DNA of 10,131 bases, from assembly GCA_028289805.1 (NCBI GenBank), contig JANQNI010000336.1, forward strand, positions 1 through 10,131. The letters are read 5' to 3'. Below are positions 6,306-10,131 of this stretch, one piece after another (positions within the stretch are counted from its first letter, which is position 1; each line of letters opens with the position of its first letter). This stretch comes from Thermoplasmatota archaeon (lineage in GTDB: Archaea > Thermoplasmatota > E2 > JACPAO01 > JAHFTW01). The translations under genes were made by a program, and so were the position numbers. Under the pieces are notes generated by a model, which made no database searches, had not been told where the DNA came from, and worked only from the letters and a program-made list of their open reading frames with translations.

Positions 6306-7187
6306 CTACGCACCCAGCTGGGAGCGCATCTCACCGAGGGTGCCGGCGTCGAGGGCGACGTAGCCGACCTCGGAGACCAGGCCCTGACCGTCGCTGAAGA
6401 CGTAGTCCAGGTACTCGAAGACCGTGCTGCCGGACTCAGGAACACCGTCGGTGTAGATGAAGATGGGGCGGCTCAGGGGGTGGTAGCTGCCGTCGGCGAT
6501 GGTGCTGGGGGTGGGCTGGGTGCCGTCGACGGCGACCAGGTTCAGGCGGTCGCTGTTCTCGATGTAGTAGGCGTAGCCGAAGTAGCCGATGGCGTTCTCG
6601 TCGGCCTCCAGGCAGGTCACGAGGACGTTGTCGTCGGGGCTCTGCTGCACACCGGAGCCGGTGCGGGGAGAGACGTCGTCGCCGAGGATCTCCTCGTTGA
6701 AGTACTCGTAGGTGCCGGAGTCGCTGTCGGGGTAGCACAGGTGCACGTCCTCGGCGGGGAAGGAGGCGTCGACCTCGTCCCAGGTCATGACGTCGCCCTT
6801 GAAGATCATGGCGAGCTGGTCGACGGTGAGGTCCTCGACGAAGGTGTTCTCGTCGCTGGTGACGACGCTGATGCCGTCGAAGGCGACCTTCCACTGGATG
6901 GGTTCGATGCCGTTGGCGCGGCAGGTCTCCTTCTCGGAGTCCTTCATGGCACGGCTCATGTCGCCCAGGTCGAGCTCGCCAGCGCACAGGCCGCTGGCGC
7001 CGGCGCCGCTGCCGCCACCGGCGACGTTGATCTGGACGCCGTTGGCGACGCCCCAGTCCTCGGCCCAGACCTCGGCGAGGGGCAGGACGGTGCTGCTGCC
7101 GGCCTGGTTGAGGGACGCGGTGGTGGTGCAGCCGGACAGGGCGACCGCCAGGAGGGCGGTTCCGGTGAGGATGGCGAGCTTGTTCAT
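6306..7187 (-). CDS. pstS: Phosphate-binding lipoprotein PstS
   Basis: The 293-residue protein is the extracytoplasmic phosphate receptor of the Pst transporter. The frame is open further upstream, but ATG 7187 gives a proper signal: MNKLAILTGTALLAVALSGC, with the lipobox LSGC and lipidated Cys20. There is no twin arginine, so Sec export is expected. Phosphate-contact regions of the family are visible: AGSSTV (29-34), GGGSGAG (57-63), DMSRAM (76-81) and SDSGTYEYF (155-163). Four further cysteines (68, 89, 151, 192) could form two disulfides. The exported part is clearly acidic. Its promoter lies in the AT-rich stretch at 7235-7257. pstC begins 208 bp downstream after a pyrimidine-rich tract, so pstS can be expressed separately. 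Confidence 0.95.
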   Translation of the reverse strand: MNKLAILTGTALLAVALSGCTTTASLNQAGSSTVLPLAEVWAEDWGVANGVQINVAGGGSGAGASGLCAGELDLGDMSRAMKDSEKETCRANGIEPIQWKVAFDGISVVTSDENTFVEDLTVDQLAMIFKGDVMTWDEVDASFPAEDVHLCYPDSDSGTYEYFNEEILGDDVSPRTGSGVQQSPDDNVLVTCLEADENAIGYFGYAYYIENSDRLNLVAVDGTQPTPSTIADGSYHPLSRPIFIYTDGVPESGSTVFEYLDYVFSDGQGLVSEVGYVALDAGTLGEMRSQLGA

Positions 7188-7234
7188 GGTGCTCGGGGCG
7201 CCGAGGCCCGGCGCAAGAGCATAGGGTTCTCCCC

Positions 7235-7257
7235 TTTTTTTTCTATAGACTATTGAG
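7235..7257 (-). promoter_or_regulatory. pstS promoter with CTCAATAG/CTATAG element
   Basis: In the pstS direction CTCAATAG (7257-7250) is followed by TCTATAG and a run of eight A residues (7242-7235). CTATAG would sit about 56 bases before the ATG, so a TATA role implies a leader near 30 bases. CTATTGAG on the + strand also occurs at 6143-6150 in the pstC dyad, linking the two pst promoters. The TAG stop of the upstream small gene is embedded in CTCAATAG. Assignment rests on position and composition only. Confidence 0.55.
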
Positions 7258-7471
7258 TTTCCTCCTTCCAGAGCCACCCGTGGGGCGTCGCCTCGACGAC
7301 CCCACGCGCCTGCAACGCGCGAAGCTCGGACGCGACGGCGGCACGGCCCGCCGGATCGTCGCGGTCGAAGGGCAACCGCTCGGCGCGCACGGGCCGACCG
7401 GCGGTGCGCAGGTGGCGCAGCAACCGGTAGGGCCGGGCGTCCGGCGTCCGACCGAAGTCACTCAACCCCAC
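7250..7471 (-). CDS. Small winged-helix-like protein upstream of pstS
   Basis: The 73-residue frame looks like a minimal winged helix. It has a first helix RPYRLLRHLRTAG (13-25), a second basic segment, then a helix AAVASELRALQARGVVEAT (44-62) leading into a hairpin that ends in HGWLW (64-68). The turn from ELRALQARGVV into an aromatic wing is usual for DNA-binding winged helices. The GTG start at 7471 has GGAGG five bases upstream (7477-7481), the same arrangement as pstC. The stop lies inside the pstS promoter and pstS starts 62 bp later on the same strand, so a role in phosphate regulation is possible. No specific family is recognised. If it is not a gene, the non-coding gap here would span 7188-7743. 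Confidence 0.6.
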   Translation of the reverse strand: MGLSDFGRTPDARPYRLLRHLRTAGRPVRAERLPFDRDDPAGRAAVASELRALQARGVVEATPHGWLWKEETQ

Positions 7472-7743
7472 GGGCGCCTCCGGGGGCGGCTGCGGGCCGA
7501 ACGGGGCGCACCGCGGAGCGTGCGGCGCGCGGCGCGGGCGCGTCGGCGTTGGTCACGGTTCCAGGCTTCTGCGAAGGGGGAAAGGTCCACGCCCCTACCA
7601 CCGCGTGCAGGATGTGGGTTTGCCCCACCCAAACAACGGAGTCTCATGCGAGGCGAGGCAGGCGGACCCCCGGCTTGGCCCTGCGCGCGAGAGGGTGCCG
7701 GGGCGATGAAACGACGGGTCCGGGCCGACGGCAGGCTCCGCCC
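7472..7743. other. Intergenic stretch between the small winged-helix gene and pduO
   Basis: About 270 bp of very GC-rich sequence without a convincing gene. A 61-residue minus frame (7462-7647) is Arg/Ala-rich and overlaps the winged-helix start, so it is not accepted. I see no cobalamin riboswitch, tRNA or clear TATA box; the promoter of the small gene must lie here or further upstream. CGCCCCTAC occurs twice (7590-7598 and 7739-7747), which is weak in this base composition. Confidence 0.5.
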
Positions 7744-8343
7744 CTACGCCTCGTTGGGCCGCCACAGCACCTCGTCGTGCTGCAGCGCGTAGGCGGCCTT
7801 CCGGCTCCAGACGAAAAACGCGTCGCTGAGGCGGTTGAGGTACTGCACGTCCAGTTCCAGGCACCCGCCCGAACGCAGCAGCCGCACGGCGGCACGCTCG
7901 GCGCGGCGGCAGACGGTGCGGGCGAGGTGCAGCAGGGCGTTGAGGCGGCTGCCGCCGGGCAGGACGAAGGAGGTGAGCGCCGGGAGGCCCTGGTTGGCCT
8001 GGTCGATGCTGTGCTCCAGCCGTTCGATGTCCTCCGGCCGGACGGCGGGCGCCTCGGGGCGGCGGTCGCCCAGGTGCGTGGCCAGCGCCCCGCCCAGGTT
8101 GAAGAGTGCGTGCTGGACGCGCAGCAGCAACCGGTCGACGTCGGGCAGGACGCCGCGCTCGCCCAGCTCGACGCGCACGAGGCCGACGACGGCGTTCAAC
8201 TCGTCCACGGTGCCGTAGGCCTCGATGCGGTCGTCGTCCTTGGGGACGCGCTGGCCGCCGACGAGGCTGGTCTCGCCCCGGTCGCCGCCGCGGGTGTAGA
8301 CCTTGTGGATGCCCACCTTGGGCTCGTGGAAGGGGTCGGACAC
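7744..8343 (-). CDS. Cob(I)alamin adenosyltransferase, PduO type
   Basis: The 199-residue enzyme transfers the adenosyl group of ATP to cob(I)alamin, giving adenosylcobalamin (coenzyme B12). The ATP-binding N-terminus TRGGDRGETSLVGGQRV (17-33) and YGTVDELN (43-50) are hallmarks of the PduO/MMAB family. So are RTVCRRAER (142-150) and QYLNRLSDAFFVWSR (167-181). The start is GTG 8343, which leaves nine residues before the conserved KVGIHKVYTRGGD. Length fits a single-domain PduO. It lies 59 bp after nikR on the same strand and is probably co-transcribed with it, linking coenzyme B12 supply to a metal-responsive regulator. The enzyme itself needs no nickel. Confidence 0.93.
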   Translation of the reverse strand: MSDPFHEPKVGIHKVYTRGGDRGETSLVGGQRVPKDDDRIEAYGTVDELNAVVGLVRVELGERGVLPDVDRLLLRVQHALFNLGGALATHLGDRRPEAPAVRPEDIERLEHSIDQANQGLPALTSFVLPGGSRLNALLHLARTVCRRAERAAVRLLRSGGCLELDVQYLNRLSDAFFVWSRKAAYALQHDEVLWRPNEA

Positions 8344-8402
8344 GGACCCCGCAGCGGCGTCGGGGCCTTGAGCCCAGCGGCCTGCGTTGGCGCCACCGAA
8401 CC

Positions 8403-8783
8403 TCAGGCGATGGGCACCAACCGCGCCCGCTGCACCTCGCGCATCCGCTCCAGGGTCCGGTGCAGTTCCTCGATGCGCTGCGCGGGGCCACCGACGATGA
8501 GCACGTCCATGCACGTCTCGGGTTCGCAGTGGGTGTGCATCAGGCTCAGCACGACGTCGTGGAAGGCGTGGCGCACGTCGCTGACGCGGACCTCCGAGCC
8601 GTGGCCGTAGACGACGGTGATGCTGCCGTGGACGTGGTCCCCGCCCAGCTTGGTTCGGTCCTGCAGGAAGTGCCGGACGGCCGCGCGCAGATACTCGCTG
8701 CGCCCCCGGTAGTCCTCGGCAGCGATGGCCGCATCCATCTCCTGCACGAGCTCGTCGGGAAGGCTGATGCTGACGACGGGCAC
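8403..8783 (-). CDS. nikR: NikR-type nickel-responsive regulator (ribbon-helix-helix plus ACT-like domain)
   Basis: The 126-residue protein has a ribbon-helix-helix N-terminus (VVSISLPDELVQEMDAAI, then RGRSEYLRAAVRHFL to residue 40) and a C-terminal metal-binding domain. The four high-affinity nickel ligands known from E. coli NikR (His76, His87, His89, Cys95) map with a constant offset to His72, His83, His85 and Cys91 here, in RHAFHDV and HTHCEPETC. Each pairwise spacing is the same, so metal sensing is very likely kept. One extra cysteine (Cys86) sits inside the site. The start is GTG 8783, about 25 bases from a TATA-like element, so the mRNA may be leaderless. It is divergent from an ArsR-like gene and upstream of pduO. 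A 28-bp inverted repeat lies in its promoter. Confidence 0.93.
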   Translation of the reverse strand: MPVVSISLPDELVQEMDAAIAAEDYRGRSEYLRAAVRHFLQDRTKLGGDHVHGSITVVYGHGSEVRVSDVRHAFHDVVLSLMHTHCEPETCMDVLIVGGPAQRIEELHRTLERMREVQRARLVPIA

Positions 8784-8797
8784 GAAGCCCCCAAGAT

Positions 8798-8825
8798 TTC
8801 ATAGAATATAGCCAGGCGCTATGAA
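8798..8825. promoter_or_regulatory. Putative NikR operator over the nikR promoter
   Basis: TTCATAG (8798-8804) and CTATGAA (8819-8825) form a perfect 7-bp inverted repeat with a 14-bp spacer, 28 bp in all. Known NikR operators share this size: GTATGA-N16-TCATAC in E. coli and GTGTTAC-N14-GTAACAC in Geobacter. The repeat covers the TATA-like GGCTATATTC of nikR (8804-8813 on the minus strand) and lies upstream of the divergent ArsR gene, so binding could repress nikR-pduO and perhaps affect both directions. Confidence 0.65.
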
Positions 8826-8861
8826 GCCAAGGCTCAAACCGCCCCACGTCCGTCCGTTCCC

Positions 8862-9191
8862 GTGGACGCCGCCGCCCTGCTGCGCCTCGTCAGCGAGCCC
8901 ACCAAGCACGCCGTCCTGTCGGCGCTGCGGGAGGGCGAGCAGACCGTGGGCGAGCTCGTGCAGGCGACGGGGCGGGAACAGAGCAACGTCAGCCACCACC
9001 TGCGCGTCCTGCGGGAACAGGGGCTCGTCCAGACCCGCACGGCGGGCCGCAACCGCCACTACAGGCTGGCCGACCGGGAGTTGCGGCGGCTGCTGGAGCA
9101 GGTGGACCGCATCGCAGACCGCCTGGAGCGGGTGGCCTATTCCAGCGGCCTCGGCCTGAGCCTCGACAGCAGCTTCCACGGATACGGGTAG
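8862..9191 (+). CDS. ArsR-family winged-helix transcriptional regulator
   Basis: The 109-residue protein is a compact ArsR-like regulator: LVSEPTKHAVLSALREGEQTVGEL (9-32), recognition helix REQSNVSHHLRVLREQGLV (38-56) and wing TRTAGRNRHYRL (58-69). A dimerisation-type helix follows (ELRRLLEQVDRIADRLERV, 73-91). The cysteine metal site of classical ArsR/SmtB (ELCVC) is absent; the equivalent segment is EQTVGELV. The C-terminus ends in SSFHGYG after a Gly/Ser-rich linker. GTG 8862 is the chosen start, directly before the first helix; no ATG fits in frame. It is divergent from nikR and 69 bp upstream of the AbrB-PhoU gene. The signal sensed is unknown. Confidence 0.88.
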   Translation: MDAAALLRLVSEPTKHAVLSALREGEQTVGELVQATGREQSNVSHHLRVLREQGLVQTRTAGRNRHYRLADRELRRLLEQVDRIADRLERVAYSSGLGLSLDSSFHGYG

Positions 9192-9201
9192 GCAAGGCAA
9201 C

Positions 9202-9225
9202 CCCAATCTATATATCCTATATTGG
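9202..9225 (+). promoter_or_regulatory. Promoter/operator of the AbrB-PhoU gene, imperfect palindrome
   Basis: CCCAATCTAT (9202-9211) opens a 23-bp imperfect palindrome bounded by CCAAT (9203-9207) and ATTGG (9221-9225), with CTATATAT (9208-9215) inside. A TATA role for CTATATAT would place the transcript start near 9237, a leader of about 24 bases. CCAATCTAT is also found before pstC and again over the start codon of this gene. Confidence 0.6.
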
Positions 9226-9253
9226 AACACCCTATCCTCAAGCGAGGACAGGG

Positions 9254-9265
9254 CCAATCTATGGA
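9254..9265 (+). promoter_or_regulatory. CCAATCTATGGA box overlapping the AbrB-PhoU start codon
   Basis: This 12-mer includes the ATG at 9261-9263. The same 12 bases occur on the minus strand at 6182-6171 in front of pstC. A protein bound here would block the early transcribed region, which fits autoregulation. The match could also be partly chance, because the ATG itself supplies three of its bases. Confidence 0.45.
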
Positions 9266-10131
9266 GTTGCGGAAGATCCAGGTTACCGGAGGCAGCACCC
9301 ACGTCATCAGCCTCCCCAAGAAATGGGTCGACCGCAACGGCCTCCAACGCAGCGAGGCCCTCGCCATCCACGAGGAAGCCGACGGCAGCCTCCTCATCGT
9401 TCCCCACAGCGACGCGCGGCCCCGCCGCCGCCGCATCGCCATCGACCTCCCCGACGTGGTGCGCGAGGCCGACCTCGTGCGCCGCCTCGTGGGCGCCTAC
9501 CTCGCCGGCGCCGACGAAATCCACCTGCGCAACCGCGGTCGCATGGAACCCATCGTCCGCCAGACCGTCCGCAACACCATCCGCGACCTCGTCGGCGTCG
9601 AGGTGCTGGAGGAAAGCAGCGACTCCCTCACCCTCCAGGACCTCGTCGGCGTCAGCGAGATGGACCTGCGCAAGACCGTCACGCGGATGCACCGCATCGC
9701 CCGCATCATGTTCGACGACGCCATGCACGCCTTCGAGCACGGCGACCCCGAACTGGCCGCCGACGTCTCCAGCCGCGACGACGAACTGGACCGCCTCGAG
9801 TGGCACGTCTCGAAGCAGATGCACGCCCTCCTGGAACAACCCCGCCTCGCCGCCCGCCTCGACATCCGCCCCGCCGAGGCCCTCAACCTCTTCCTGGCCG
9901 CCCGCACCCTGGAGCGCATGGGCGACCACGCCAGCAAGATCTGCAAGAACATCCGCTCCCTCGACGACATCCCCGAGGAGGCCCGCCAGAGCGTCCTCGG
10001 CCAGGCCAACGTCGTCCGCTCCGTCTGGGACGACGCCTTCAGCGCCATCAAGCGCGACGACTTCGACCAGGGCAGCAAGGCCACCGACGACGGCAAGGAC
10101 GCAGGCCCCTGGCGCGCCCGCTTCAGCGGAC
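9261..10131 (+). CDS. AbrB-domain PhoU family regulator (partial, runs off the end)
   Basis: The frame is open from ATG 9261 to the window edge, 290 residues so far. Residues 1-50 form a SpoVT/AbrB-like swapped-hairpin DNA-binding domain (MELRKIQVTGGSTHVISLPK, then KWVDRNGL). After an Arg-rich stretch (RPRRRRIA), residues from about 130 form a PhoU domain with RDDELDRLEW (172-181) and TLERMGDHASKICKNI (216-231). A second PhoU repeat appears to start near residue 246. Such fusions are known from euryarchaea, usually near phosphate transporter genes, and are thought to act as phosphate-responsive transcription regulators. Its leucines are mostly CTC, whereas the neighbouring pst genes prefer CTG. 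The transcript probably starts near 9237. A CCAATCTAT box overlaps its start codon. Confidence 0.93.
   Translation, partial: MELRKIQVTGGSTHVISLPKKWVDRNGLQRSEALAIHEEADGSLLIVPHSDARPRRRRIAIDLPDVVREADLVRRLVGAYLAGADEIHLRNRGRMEPIVRQTVRNTIRDLVGVEVLEESSDSLTLQDLVGVSEMDLRKTVTRMHRIARIMFDDAMHAFEHGDPELAADVSSRDDELDRLEWHVSKQMHALLEQPRLAARLDIRPAEALNLFLAARTLERMGDHASKICKNIRSLDDIPEEARQSVLGQANVVRSVWDDAFSAIKRDDFDQGSKATDDGKDAGPWRARFSG

Noticed and set aside
3279..6397. Long plus-strand frames (612 and 421 residues) across the pst genes
   Set aside because: They are Gly/Asp/Val/Gln-rich translations opposite well-recognised PstB, PstA and PstC, typical shadow frames in GC-rich DNA, with no motif of their own.
7188..7277. 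N-terminal extension of PstS to 7277
   Set aside because: The extra residues carry no signal peptide and would bury the Sec signal and lipobox inside the protein. They also cover the promoter.
7472..7743. Possible cobalamin riboswitch or small RNA near pduO
   Set aside because: The region is downstream of pduO, not upstream, and I see no B12-box-like sequence or stable conserved-looking structure.
7590..7747. CGCCCCTAC repeated at 7590-7598 and 7739-7747
   Set aside because: The unit is only 9 bases, GC-rich, and one copy overlaps the pduO stop. Chance is enough to explain it.
8799..9929. 376-residue minus frame opposite the ArsR and AbrB-PhoU genes
   Set aside because: It has low-complexity shadow composition, while the plus strand shows clear ArsR, AbrB and PhoU motifs.
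1..10131. CRISPR arrays, insertion sequences, integrases, tRNA or rRNA genes, defence islands
   Set aside because: No direct repeat-spacer pattern, terminal inverted repeats with a transposase, tRNA-like cloverleaf or recognisable mobile-element protein was seen in either strand.

Overview
The window reads as GC-rich archaeal chromosome, and the best guess is a euryarchaeon outside the Halobacteria. Four things point that way. A PhoU protein carries an N-terminal AbrB DNA-binding domain, a form common in euryarchaea. There is a NikR-type ribbon-helix-helix metal regulator. Promoters are short, AT-rich and TATA-like, sitting in otherwise very GC-rich DNA. Many genes start with GTG and several have little or no leader. 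PstS has a plain Sec-type lipobox rather than the twin-arginine lipobox usual in haloarchaea, which argues against Halobacteria. The lineage (perhaps a GC-rich Thermoplasmatota) is inference.

Left part (1-1065, + strand): the tail of a membrane protein, then two related SRPBCC-fold proteins in tandem. The second starts at a GTG and is easily missed. Centre (7471-1127, - strand, read right to left): a small winged-helix-like protein, the phosphate-binding lipoprotein PstS, the PstC/PstA permease pair, the ATPase PstB and a classical PhoU. The deazaguanine genes queC and queE follow. pstC-pstA-pstB-phoU are overlapping or nearly so. pstS is set apart by 208 bp that holds a polypyrimidine tract and a new promoter. 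Right part: nikR followed by a PduO-type cobalamin adenosyltransferase (- strand), then, divergently, an ArsR-like regulator and an AbrB-PhoU fusion that runs off the end (+ strand).

Together the genes describe phosphate uptake and its control, with two PhoU proteins of different architecture. The main unexplained signal is an AT-rich motif, CCAATCTAT and close variants, in front of pstC and the AbrB-PhoU gene, with a related form before pstS. It is a candidate archaeal phosphate-regulon operator. Separately, the nikR/arsR divergent region holds a 28-bp inverted repeat (TTCATAG-N14-CTATGAA) with the geometry of known NikR operators, over the nikR TATA box. I saw no rRNA, tRNA, CRISPR array, insertion sequence or integrase.
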